Positions 10,394 to 22,325 of a DNA stretch of 64,000 nt are shown here, in pieces (within the stretch, counting starts at the first letter, position 1; each line of letters starts with the position of its first letter). The translations under genes and the position numbers were made by a program. Source of the DNA: Absidia repens. Its lineage: Eukaryota > Mucoromycota > Mucoromycetes > Mucorales > Cunninghamellaceae. The stretch covers positions 372,001 through 436,000 of the forward strand of contig MCGE01000029.1 of NCBI GenBank assembly GCA_002105175.1, given 5' to 3'. The notes beneath the pieces are model-generated. The model did not search any database and was not told the origin of the DNA. It worked only from the letters and a program-made list of their open reading frames with translations.

Positions 10394-12361
10394 ATGGTGA
10401 ACGATCACGTAGCTCATGCCAATATTGCAAACACGGCTATTGACCCAAAGACTGTACTTGTTGAGAATGCAGCCAACACCGTCAGTGGTAAGCAACATAA
10501 AAGAATAAAACTACAACTACTGGAATGTATGTGTGTGTGTGTGTGTGTGTGGGTGTATGTGGGTGTGTGTATATGTGTGTACGTTGGTATGTGCTTATTC
10601 TGACCGAAAACCCTGTTTTTTCTCGTATACCTATGCTTATGTATGTGTGTTTTTAGGACCTACTTCACAGCCACCATCAGAATCAAATATTTATGCAAGG
10701 GCATCCAACAGCCCTCCTATGGCAGTATTACCTTTGAACTCAAGTGCGAAATTGGATCAAGAGCCAAATCCTTTTGAACAAAGTTTTTCAAGTGCATCCA
10801 AAACTTCACCTGGTTCAGAAAAATCAAAACAGCCAAAATCAACAACAAATGCTACCACCACCGCCGCCACCTCTACTACTACTACCACCACTACTACTAC
10901 TACTGCTGCTGCTATGGCTTCAACCAATAATGGATCTGCAGATAGCTCTCAGAATTTGACCTCCACCACCACTGCTCATCCAACGTCGAATGAACCTTTG
11001 AAACTACCTCCTGTCGCTGCAATGACTAGCCCTGCTGCCACCTCCGTTATGAGTAGCGTACCAAAGGATGTTGCTAGCCAGTATGCTTGGGATTCGCTTC
11101 GGACCGGCCCTTTATCACCATCCATGTTACAACGACCCACAAATCCGGATGATTATGCTTATTCAAATATCAACCCCTCGTCCTCCTTATTGTCTTATCA
11201 AGGTAAAATATATACATGGAATACATTCTTCAGTGGCTATGTATTGATACTTTGCTTTGTGTTTGATTTCATAGATGTCCCATCAAATTCATATCAAGGT
11301 AAAATCAGAATAGAACAAAGTGATCTAGAAAAAAAGAGAGGATTTGGTTACTCACGGAAGAAATCAAATTTGTTTTATTTAGCCAAAAGCGATTCTTATT
11401 ACCAACAACAAGAACGACCCCAACCGGTTACTCAATACCAAGACAAGCAAAAGCCGCCGCAGAAAGCAACAAAGAAATCGACACCTAATAAGAAAAATCC
11501 CAACAACAGTCTATCGCCTACTACAACAAGTCCTACAGCTACAAACCGTCGAAGGAAAATAAAATCAGAAGATGATGATGGCGACGATGACGAAGGCAAT
11601 GACTACCTCAACAACGATGGCGAAGGAAGCTCAAACAAAAAGCCCCGAACGGACGATGAGGATGAAAAAAGGAAAAACTTTTTAGAAAGGAATCGTTTAG
11701 GTAAGAAGCTCCCGCCTTTCTTTTCTATTATTATTATGATTACAAAAGGATGTAAAGTGATGAATCTCATTCTCCCTTTTTTTTTTTGATATATCATTTA
11801 GCTGCTCTAAAGTGTAGACAACGGAAGAAGCAATGGTTGAACAATTTACAAGCCAAGGTGGAATTTCTGACCAACGACAATGAACAACTTCAAATTCAAA
11901 CAAATGCTCTGCGGGAGGAAATCATGAATCTCAAGACACTGCTACTAGCACATAAGGATTGTCCAATATCTCAGGCGAATGGATTTCCAAGCAATTTGAG
12001 TAGCAAGTCCCAACCACAGCAAACTCTGATACATGGAAGTGGAGGTGTTCCCAATTCTGGTGCGCCTTCAGTAACGACGACAACAACTACACCTGTCTCA
12101 ATGGCATCCATGTATACACAGCAACAGCAGCAGCAGCAACAACCATATAATCATTCTCATCTCCCACATCCACATCAACATCCACATCAACATCAACATC
12201 AACATCCACATCCTCATCCACATCAACATCGCATGTCGACATCTTCTACCGGCTCACAATCGTCCTCGGGCCTCAACATGATGATGGTTTCACAGCATCA
12301 AGGTACAGCACCACCTCCACCATCTAGCATTCAAAATTCTTCGAGTGTTATCCAATTCTAA
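10394..12361 (+). CDS. Atf1/CREB-type bZIP transcription factor
   Basis: Five exons: 10394-10487, 10657-11202, 11275-11298 (24-nt microexon), 11383-11700, 11802-12361, giving 513 residues. The bZIP domain spans about residues 318-380: ERNRLAALKCRQRKKQWLNN is the basic region and is followed by a leucine zipper. The CRQRKK basic region is that of the ATF/CREB family. The N-terminal half is Ser/Thr/Pro-rich, with NPFEQSF and a DSLRTGPLSPSML segment like the Atf1 activation region targeted by the stress MAPK in other fungi. A Thr/Ala tract, an acidic Lys-rich stretch just before the bZIP, and a His/Gln-rich tail follow. Introns 2 (72 nt) and 3 (84 nt) are multiples of three without stops, so retention would be translatable. 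Intron 1 carries a (TG)n tract. It is a nuclear regulator; stress control is inferred from the family. Confidence 0.9.
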
Positions 12362-13789
12362 ACAACAATCAACAATCAACAAATCAACAAATCATTTATC
12401 AACTCCCCATCTTCTTTGTCATTGTCAACAAAGAAAAAAAATTGCCATCTACTGTCTTTTCCTGGTCTCTCTCATTTGCATGTTTATATTCTCTTTATCT
12501 CTCGGTGTGTGTCCCCATAGTTTTACTTTACACTTATGTAGTAGTATGAATTCTAGTTTTATTAGTTCACATTTATTACATATCTTTATTATGTGTCGTC
12601 TTCTCCTTCCCTTTCTTCCCTCCCCCCTATTGTTATTATTACTTTAGTTTGTACAATGTATAGCCAATAGCGAAATGAAATAAAAAACTAAAAATTAAAA
12701 AAGTATTCACATCGTCCTTGTATCATATGTTTAGTACCGTTTGCATTACTCAATGATTGTTGTTTTTTATGCAATGTTTAGTCGAGGCGGCAAGTTCGTT
12801 TCTTCTGTGTGGATGCATAAAAAAAAAATCCGCATTGTTATGTATCATTTTACAATACGTGATTTTTGGAAACGTCCATGCTTTTATTTTGATAGACGTG
12901 CTCTATGAAATTAGTGATATGGTTTGTTGGCGATCCCTCCTTCATCCTTCTCTCTTTCTCTCTCTCACCCCTGATTGAAATAAAGTTAGTCAACTAATGT
13001 AAACATAGTCAACTATGTAACAAAATGATTGAATGAATCGCATTTTGCCAAGCTTTTTTTTTTATTCTTTCTTTCTTATCTCCTGAAGCTGTAATAAGAA
13101 AATAAGGGACACTTTTTATGATATCAAAAAAAAAGGGGGGGGAAGGAACCACTCACTATAAGCAAATCAAAAGGCAAAATCAAAAGGGAATTACGGTTCT
13201 AACATTATGCCGATTTTCAAATCCCGCCCAAGGGTAATCTACCGTAAAAAAAAAAAAAGTAATAAATAAATATAAAAAAAAAACATTTCCAGCAAAAACA
13301 GGTATCTACGATGAGCCCTCTCATGAAGTACATATAAATATAAATATATATAAAAAAAAGGACAATAATGTTTATATCAAATGTATTTATAGGCTAGTGT
13401 AAAACTATTTATATTGCAGCAGCAAGCAGCAGCATTTGGGCGTATGAATAATGCTAAATTGCAGCTCTTCTGCTTTTTCTTCTGCCGACACCTGTGCTGC
13501 TGACGAAAAGGATGATGATAATAAAATATAATGGTAACAATCACCTACTAATTAGAATATGCAAGGGGTGAAGAAAGGTTGTAATATTTTTTTGAAGTTT
13601 CTTTTTTGGAAGCAATGGAAGAAGGTGAGATATGCCCCTTTTCTTCAGGATATATATAAAAATCCAGATCCGTTCCCTTTTTTTTTTTTTTTTTTCCTCT
13701 CTCTTTCTTTTTCTTTAGTTTCCTTTCCCTTTCTTATCTTTCTCCCATTTTTTTTTTTATTTAATATCATCTTCTACTAATAAACAAAA
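12362..13789. other. Spacer between bZIP and PDK-like genes
   Basis: Holds the bZIP 3' UTR (candidate AATAAA-like signals near 12677) and the promoter of the next gene. An AAATCCCGCCCAAGG element near 13220 resembles the 5' block of the dispersed repeat but is not followed by the repeat core. C/T-rich runs precede the ATG at 13790. No further gene seen. Confidence 0.5.
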
Positions 13790-15460
13790 ATGGTTCAATC
13801 ACAGGTCATGAATGTTTTACCTCGACGATTAATCGCTAACCTATGGGCAAGTCAAGAAACAAGAATTTCTGTAAGTGTCGGGAATTCAAAAAAATCACCA
13901 TTCCAGCGCTAAAAAATAAGTGTACCTTTTTTTTTTTTAATAAAAACATGAAACTAACGATGTAAATTATTTATTTAATGTATAGTTATCTCATTTGGCT
14001 GTTGCATCGAAAGAAGTCACTAGTAGACAGCAACAACAGGCGGCCAATGTTCCTGTAGCCACATCCTCATCCTTCCTTTGCTCAGAACTGCCGATACGAT
14101 ACACACATATTTTACGATTGTTATCTTCTTTGAATGCCGACGCATTGCAAACACCATTAATTCGTAATGTAGCGCAAAGATATTTAGTGGATATTTGCTC
14201 CATGCTTCACCCGTCTTTGCGCCAAACCTCGCCAAGAGCGTTTAGTCAGACGGTCCGTCGTCTGCGCCAACGCCAAGCCTCCAGTTTGATTCGATTGCGT
14301 TACGCCTTAGCGTCCTCCTCTACTTCCACTTCTCACTCGGTGATGCTGATGGATCACATTAATGCGATTAGTTTGGGTATTCATTTCTTATTAGGTAAGT
14401 TTATAATTTTCCGATCAAATTATTTCCAATCCCGCTGCCGTCCTTTTTTTTTAACCTTGATTACTTTTTTTTTTTTTTTTTGTGATTGATAGATCAACAT
14501 GTATCATGGCACAAACAAACTGGCAATCAAGCACAAACTCTTTGTCCGGTTGACATAGCACATCAAGCTGTGGCAGATGCAAGAAAAGTATGCGGCGATA
14601 CCTTTGGTGAAAGCAATGTCCCTACGGTGACGATCAAGAAAAGCGAAACACCTCAACACAAACTGGAACTGACCCATGTCCCTAATGTCCTCCATCGCAT
14701 GCTCTATGAATCCACGCTTCTTGGTTTACGGGCTCATTATACGCAATCATCCAGTGTGCACACGATTCCTCAAGTCACGGGTGCTGGCTCCGGCTTACTT
14801 CACCGTCTCTTCCGTTTCAAGAACCAACCCTCTTCACCGTTACAACTGGATGTCTTTGGCGGGCCTACCAGCGTTGGCTTTCGATTGACCAACACAGCAC
14901 CCTTATCTCACCATGATCTTCAGCACGATATTCCCAGAGATCCTATGGGTGTTCCATCGTGTCCTACCATTTTACGGCAAGCCACGCACGGTTATCCTCA
15001 ACAACAACAACAACAACAATACCGATCTATCTCATCCACAAGCAACGGCCATGCATCCTCCTCATCCTCATTATACCAAGACGGAGAAGACGACAGTGAT
15101 CATGCTGAATGGTCCATGTGGTCCGGCTACCGTATGGCGAAAACCATGGCAAGTCATTTTGGAGGCAATTTGGATGTAGTCTCTTCCGAAGGGTTAGGGT
15201 CCACCATGTATTTAGCGCTTGATCGTGATAGTCAACTCTTGGAACGGTATCCTTCTGTGCTACCTTGCCGATCCGCCTCTCATCAACGTTACGCTTCATC
15301 TCATCTTTCTTTACAACATGCCACCTCTCAATTGGATGCCTTCTTGTACGCTATTGCTGATCCAAACAACAGCGCTATCAACTATACCTCCACTACCACC
15401 GCCTCGCCTGCTACCCATCATCATGCTGTCTCGCTCACAGCTGCCGTTGGCCATGCTTAG
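13790..15460 (+). CDS. PDK/BCKDK-family mitochondrial protein kinase-like, probably degenerate ATP site
   Basis: Three exons, 13790-13870, 13986-14394 and 14493-15460, give 485 residues. The start MNVLPRRLIANLWASQ region is Arg-containing and amphipathic, fitting a mitochondrial presequence. The helical-bundle segment (LMDHINAISLGIHFLLDQH) and the following ARKVCGDTFG region match pyruvate/branched-chain dehydrogenase kinases, which phosphorylate the E1 subunit. HVPNVLHRMLYE aligns with the family's VPSHLHHMLFE. After that the N-box, normally ExxKNAMRA, reads ESTLLGLRA, so the metal-binding Asn is missing. The DRGGG motif is not recognisable (VFGGPTS instead), and the G-x-G-LP lid motif is replaced by SGYRMAKTM, while FGGNLDVVSSEGLGSTMYL is kept. 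There is also a Gln/Ser-rich insert at about residues 335-365. I read it as a PDK-like pseudokinase or highly diverged kinase. Confidence 0.78.
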
Positions 15461-16183
15461 TTTTTTTTTTTCATTCTTTTTATGTAGTTCTTTCTTTTTT
15501 TATGATCTCCCTCCCTCCCTCCTTATATATATATATATATATATACATATTATATATTTATTAACTATATGCTTTTATTGGCTCTCTTTTTTTTTTTGAA
15601 CTCACACATACACATATCCAACATTCTAGTATATTATCCCCTCTGCCCACTCTCAACTGTCATTCATTGTTTTACCCTTATAATAGTTTCTTCACGTTTA
15701 TTTATTTCTCCTTGCTTTGTATTATTTGCTACATCTCTCACCACCACCATTACCTTTCTTTTTTCTTTTATCTCCTTATATCATATTTACCAATTACACT
15801 TTTGATTCAACTTTTCTAATAAAACACAAATCCTTTTTTTTTTTTTTTCCTATTATCCATATGTATTCAATGTGTCATGTTTGTTTTCATCTGTTGTTTC
15901 TCTGTGTGATTGTGTGTATGTGTGTGTGTTTGTGCATGTGTATATGTGTAATATAAGGAATGGAATGATCTTGTCTGTGATGATCATCACCACTATTCCA
16001 CGTTGCAATCTAAACTGTTATTTTTTTTTTATAATATATATGTAAGCTCCGTTAATAGAATTCATTCTTGCTTCTGATCGCCTGGGAAAATTCTAAAAAA
16101 GGAATTCCGTGTCAATGAATAAATGCATAAAGTGAAAAGGAGGACGGCGGAGTATAGAGCCGACCTCTCTCATATGTACATAT

Positions 16184-16217
<34 letters not shown>

Positions 16218-16652
16218 AAGAAGGCACAAAAAAGAATCAAGGGGATAGGAGTCAACGGATATCATATCGAATAAGTAAAACGACAACGTGTACTGGGGCC
16301 ATGACCTGTTTTTTTTTTTTGTTGTTTTGTAAACTATCTGTATTTTTATTCAAAGAGCAACAGAGATAACATACTATCATATATGAATTTCATTGAGAAC
16401 CGAAGCCAAATCAATACACTACAGTATTTCCCAAATAATATATATATATAAAAAAAGGATAATGTACACGGATAAAGATATGTTTTTCATTTTTATTTCA
16501 ATAATACAGATACTAAAGATTACACTACAAAATAGCAACTAAAGAGTGACCAAGTAACTATTCTAATATTTATATATATATATATACTAAAAAATAAAAA
16601 ATAAAATGACGATGGGGAAGATAACGAAACGGCTAATGTCGGCGATTCCGTT
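15461..16652. other. Intergenic region between convergent genes
   Basis: 3' UTRs of the PDK-like gene (plus) and the MAPKKK (minus). Contains (TA)n near 15524-15545, a (TG)n tract near 15905-15950, an A run at 16197-16219, and several (AT)n tracts to 16585. No gene is supported. Confidence 0.55.
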
Positions 16653-19600
16653 TTATGATCCTTGTATTGATTGGTGTTGTTGATCTAAGATATCCTTCAT
16701 ATAATCCTCAAGGGTATCGCTGTTGGTATTCAATTCAAGATGTTCCAAACCCAATGATCCACTTTTTGTTGTTCGTTCATGTTGCTGCTGCTGCGGAAGA
16801 GGTTGCGTCGATGATGACGATGGTGTAGGTAATGAGGGTAGGTTGCCTTTGCTCCCGCTATTGTTGTGGATAGTGACCCCATCTGCTGTTGTTTCTGTTC
16901 CCAGATCCGCCGGTGAAGGTGGTGATGCTGGTAAATTCGCTGTTGCTGCTTCTTCTTCTTCCTCGTTGTCATTGGCATACTCTTCGTCATCATCAGCAAT
17001 GATTCCTAGTTCCAGATAATTGGTGATCCATGGGTGGGTGAGCAGTTCATGCGCCGTCGGTCGTTCGTTTGGATCCCGTGTAAAGCATTTCTTGAGAAAA
17101 GAGATCCCAGAACTTGACATTTGTGATGGATCAGGAAGAGGAGGATGGCCCGTCACTACGTGGAACATCACCGACCATTCGTTATCAAGTGCACTCCATG
17201 GTCTCCTACCTGTGGCCATTTGTACTATACAACACCCAAGTGACCATATATCCATAGATCCTTTTCGTCCCGTATCACCTCCGGTAATGACTTCAGGTGA
17301 CTACAAAAAAAAAAAAAAAGAAGAGTTGTTAGCTTTAATTTCCTAATGTTGATATGCACATAGCGGAAATGTTTTGAATAACCCTTACCATGTACATAGG
17401 AGTCCCAGTCAAACTATTTGCGACCTTGACAGTTGGCAATCCTAAAGTCTTGTGACCTTGAGCAATGATTTTTGATGCACCAAAATCCGTCAGTTTTAGC
17501 TGTCCTTGATGATCGATCAATATATCTACTCCCCGTCAAATAAATAAATAAATAAATAAATAAGCATGTTGTCAGTATAATCAACTTCCATCTTTATCTT
17601 TCCGCTAACTTACTATCAGGTTTAATATCACGATGGACGATATTGTTATCATGAAGATAGGCCAGCCCACTGAGAAGTTGATAAGCATAATCCACAATAT
17701 AGTATTCTGCTTCAATGCGTCCGCCTTGTTCAAGTAAAGATCCCAAACTTCCATTCTCGCAGTATTCCATAAAGATGTTGACTTTGTCCCGATGTACTTC
17801 CTATGAAAAAGACAAACGTCGTTGCATTAGTAAAAAAAAAAAAAAGTATTGAGTTAAATGAGAATCCTTATTTTTTTTTCGCTCCTTCTTACTTACCATT
17901 CCATAATATTGCACAATATTTCGATTCGATAGCATTTCCATCACCTTCATTTCTTCCTTGATAGCCTTATGTAGCGCAGATAAAGCACTTGAGTCAGGGA
18001 ATCGAATTTCTTTCACCGCCATGATGCTTGACGTGTCCAAATTGATTGCCAAATAAACCGAACCAAAGGTCCCAGCGCCAATGAAACGTCCTTGTTGCCA
18101 CCGGAAGGAGATATTGGAGGAGGAGGGGGCTAAAAATACCAAGGATTGATCTTCGGGCTTTTGGTCGTCCAATACTTTGCCAACAATTTTAGCTTCCTGT
18201 TCATTCTTGTTTCGGATGGATTCCAGTTGATTGATATCCCGCATCCATGCATCACGAATGTACCGATGAGCGGCGGCCACTGCAGCTTCGCTTCCCACAT
18301 CCACGCCTCCTGCCACATCCTTGTTCGTTTCTGCTCGTCCTCCGCGTCGTGCACCCCCACTACCGTTACCGCCACCATGTCCAGATCGGTTGCCGTCGTT
18401 TGCGTCCGATGTGGAGTTGGTGGCACCACTGTTGCTGTTGATATATGAATTGCGTCGTGCCGTGATCCCTCGTTTGCGTAATTCTTCCTTTTGCTGTACT
18501 TCATATGTCCACCGTGTCCCCAAGACATCAAAATGAGATATCAACAATGCAATGCACCTTGCCACTTTACTTTGAAGCATCGAGAAGTCCGCATCCCCAA
18601 GCGCCAGCATATTTGTGCCCTTGGTCATCACTTGTCCAAATTCAAGCGCGGCCACCGCCCACCTGAATGTGCGTCGATCAGAAGGTGTACAGTCATCGGT
18701 GATAAAGCAAATCCACTGAATGGCCAGCTGCGTCAATGAGAGGTCCAGGGGTAGTCTGTGCCTTGCATCAAAGAGCTTCGTCACACGCACACCAAAGTCA
18801 CTGGCAAAGCTGAAGCATTCTTCCACCAGTTCGTGACATCCAGAGCGAAGCGTTTGGTCACGGATTGTATACACACTTGTCATGATGGTTTCCGTCAACT
18901 GGTAGATGGTCGCCTTGAGTCGTCGGATGTCCTTGTGCACTTTTGGCGCATGTGCCCGCTGTTCCCGTACAACACCCAACCCCGCTTGTTTGATGGATGT
19001 GAATTGAGACTTGATGGCCTTGAGGTGTCTTGGTACATTGGTCACCAGTCGTACACGTTTTGGTTTGAGATGGATATTCACTGGAGGGACGTCTTGCTCC
19101 ACCACATCACCTGGCCAATAGAAGCTTTGCCATGGCGCCACAAAAAGTAGATAATCATGAAGCTGAGAATGATCCCCATCGGCAATACCAGTACCAGCAC
19201 CACCGGATGTTGTCACTGCATTAGTGAAATAATGAGGTCCGTATCCACCATGCACGTTGGGTGTACTAGGATGATCATCTTCGTTCGGTGCTGTAAATCC
19301 GCTTTGCACCAATTTGGGAATCATGTCGGGCCGGTTGTACAACGATGGCGAGGCAATCACATAAATCCGTTCGTCTTCAAATGAATTTGTTTGTACAAAA
19401 AAGTGTCCCGTCATCACCAAATGTCTTATCAAAGCATCCAAGCTGTCAGGATCAAAGGAGTATTCGGATGCATTTTCAAGCTTGCCAATAAAGAATCTAT
19501 GATAAGGAATGATCCAATTGAGTAAAATGAGTCATATCATCTTTTTTTTTTTCGAATAAAAACCAAAGAATCACTTACTTTGCAAATTGTAAAAGTTTTC

Positions 19601-21507
19601 GAGCACGCATCCGCATGGTATGTAGCATTTTGGTATATCTTGCTTCAAGTTCCACATCATCCACGCCATTCTCCATTTTGATAATCTTGTTCAAATCGCT
19701 CATGACATCTTGCAATTGACGAATGGTGAGACCACTATATTGAAATACAAAGGGTTAGTTAATAAACAAATTTATTGTGATAAAAAAAATAGGATTGAGG
19801 ATTCTTACCAAAGTTGTGCAGTGCATTCAAAGTAGGCATCATCGGTATTTCGACAGACGGTGGATTGAAGGAAGTCCCATTCCTTTTCCAATACTTCACA
19901 TTCGCGCAAGCTGTTTTCCTTTTCAAAGTCCAATTTCCAAGTCATCAGTTTGAAGTAAAAGCGCACCGAATCCATCACGACAGCATCGTAATTCCTTGTC
20001 AAGTCTTCATCATCAGTCAAGACCCAGCCAGGTGCAGGATGTGCCAGTTCTTGATATTGAAGTTTCACCCTGTAAGCCAAAGCGAGTAGTCCACGGCAAT
20101 CTTCCAGCATCGCATCCACCATTTGTTTCGGAGGGTCGATGATCTGATCCTTGGTTTCCAATCGTATTTTGAGCGCTTCTTCCACCAATCGAGCCGGAAA
20201 GTGAGCCAAGTGCTGAAGTTCCCCAAAGAACGGAGGCAGATTCATGTCTTGAAAGAGTGTATTGTTGGTGATCATTGTTTGTTTCGACTTGAGTAATAGT
20301 GAGTTGAGTGCTGAGAGTGTCCGTTTGTCAAACGTATCTTGAAGCGCTGACTCCCGAAGAATGCGTTCAACAAATGAATAGTCCTTGTGGTTCCCGTTGT
20401 TATTGATGATATTGGTGTTGCTCGTATTGCTATTGGCTGTATGTACCGACAACTGATCTGATTTGATTGTGCTGTTCATGTTTACTGCGTTGAAGGACGA
20501 ATAAGAATCGGAGCTGGTGCGGTGATCATGATGATAATGTGGTCGTTGCGGGTGATGTTCCGGCTGTTGTTGTGGCTGCTGATAGTGCTGCGGTGGATAG
20601 GCCATGGACGGACCAGAAGATGAATCCGAAGGATGGTGATGTGATATTTGAAGATCATCTGATCCAGTCCAATTTCGCAAGATTTTGAATTGCATGTGTA
20701 AGCTTCGAGTGACCGTACACCAAGCGTTGAGAGCATCAAGACGGACTTGAAAGGGTTTGGCATCATAGTTTGGGTGAGCACGGATCATTTCAGCACGAGT
20801 GGCATAAAGAGATTCCACACGATCCACGTTTTTGAGGACATCGGCCACCTGAATAAGAGCGGGGTCATCGGCATCTGGATCTACTTTGAATTGCATAATA
20901 GTGTCCACCACCTGGTCGATCGATTTCCGACTTGATTCCAAAAACTTGATTTCATCAGTAATAGTACGTCCACGTAAAAGAGCTCGTAGAGAAAGCCATA
21001 TTTCTTGGATAGAGTTGCTTTGATGGAAGACGTCTGAGTTGAGAAGCCGTTTCTTTTCACTTTTGATCACCTCGCCCCGAAGGACGGACTGAAGCATTTG
21101 CTGCCATTCCCTTCGTTCATGTGCTGTTTCTGGAGAAATGGTGTATGTTGAATTTGACCCAGTATGACGTGAGATAGCTGTGGCAGAAGCTGGTCCATAG
21201 TAAACGTGTTGTTGGGCATCGTCGTCATCGTCGTCGTCGTCTTCTTCGTCGTCGTCATCATCATCGAGAAATAGATCATTGTCACTTTCCTCATCTTCAT
21301 CGTTAGAAGAATCTTGTCTTGATGTAGTAGTGTAATGAGAATCATAAGATATAGAGGAAGAGGAAAAGTCAAATGGTGTAAATGCTGTTTGAGTTGGAGG
21401 TATAATTGTAGCTGGACCAGGGCTTCCCCAGATGAGAACGCGGTTGATTGATTAAACCCAGTTTCATCACCAGACGAAGACCACCGTACTTTCTTTGATT
21501 CTTCCAT
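16653..21507 (-). CDS. MAPKKK of the Ssk2/MEKK4 type (stress MAPK pathway)
   Basis: Minus-strand gene with exons about 19809-21507 (frame break inside, see below), 19579-19734, 17897-19496, 17614-17800, 17389-17525 and 16653-17300; roughly 1470 residues, close to yeast Ssk2. A long N-terminal half begins with Ser/Asp-rich and poly-Asp/Glu sequence and carries the Ssk2/MEKK4 regulatory region. The C-terminal kinase domain has GAGTFGSVY, MAVKEIRF (catalytic Lys), HRDIKPDN, DFGAS and GTPMYMSPEV, followed by DIWSLGC and RPTAHELLTHPWI, then an acidic, Gln-rich tail. Such kinases are activated by Ssk1-type response regulators and phosphorylate the Hog1-pathway MAPKK. The ATG at 21507 starts MEESKKVR, but its frame differs from that of the following exon; a short intron or a one-base error at the C4 run 21426-21429 would join them. 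All downstream junctions keep phase. Confidence 0.88.
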
Positions 21508-22325
21508 ATAATGTATAGGGTATGGCAAAAGTAGTAAATAGTGATATCCAAAGATAAGGAAAGGGAATAGAAATAATAAAAATAAAGAAAAGAAAAAGAA
21601 ATAGTAAAAAATAAAATAATGGGCCGGTGTTTAAATTGTCATTTTTTCAGGACAAAAAGGGTGATCACCTGGGGTGACGGGCAACGGGATAAAATAGACA
21701 TGCCTATTGTATACAAATGATCAAGAGATCCCTCCTTCCCTTCCCCCTTTTAATTTTATACATTCGCAGCATGGTCCGTGCATGAATCCTCATACTTTTT
21801 CTTGGATGATAACATAGACGGTGTTTGTTAAAAGGACTGTGCCGTGGCGACTAGTATCCACTCAAGGTTCATGAAGGCAAATCTGAATGATACGTATCTA
21901 TGAAATTAAAATAAAATTACACGTGAGTGATTTTTCATTACTTTTAAGTGAAAATTACAACCAAGATGAAGATCAAGTGTTCTATAGGCCATATGTACAC
22001 TGGGGGATGTTTCATACGCATTCACCCTTCATTATCACTATCGCCACCAATGTTTGAGACTTTGAACCAAGAAAGGATGATGAAGCTGATGGCAATAAGG
22101 ATTGCTTGTGTCTTGGTGCCTATTATGAAAATTTGTCGTCGTTTTAAAATTAGTGTAACTTTAAAAAAATCTGTAATAAACTCTCCTATTCTTTTTTTTT
22201 TTTTTTTCTTTTTTTAATTTTTTTTCTTTTAACTGCTCTCAATTTGAATTGATCACACCTGTCTTTTTATAAACAGCCCTCGGTGTTTTATACTTTTATA
22301 CTTGATAAAAATACTCTGGATTTCC
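21508..22325. other. Divergent promoter region between MAPKKK and Boi-like gene
   Basis: About 0.8 kb between divergent starts. Contains A-rich sequence near 21560-21620, a CACGTG E-box-like palindrome at 21920-21925, and T/C-rich sequence (22190-22230) near the Boi-like start. No gene is supported. Confidence 0.5.
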
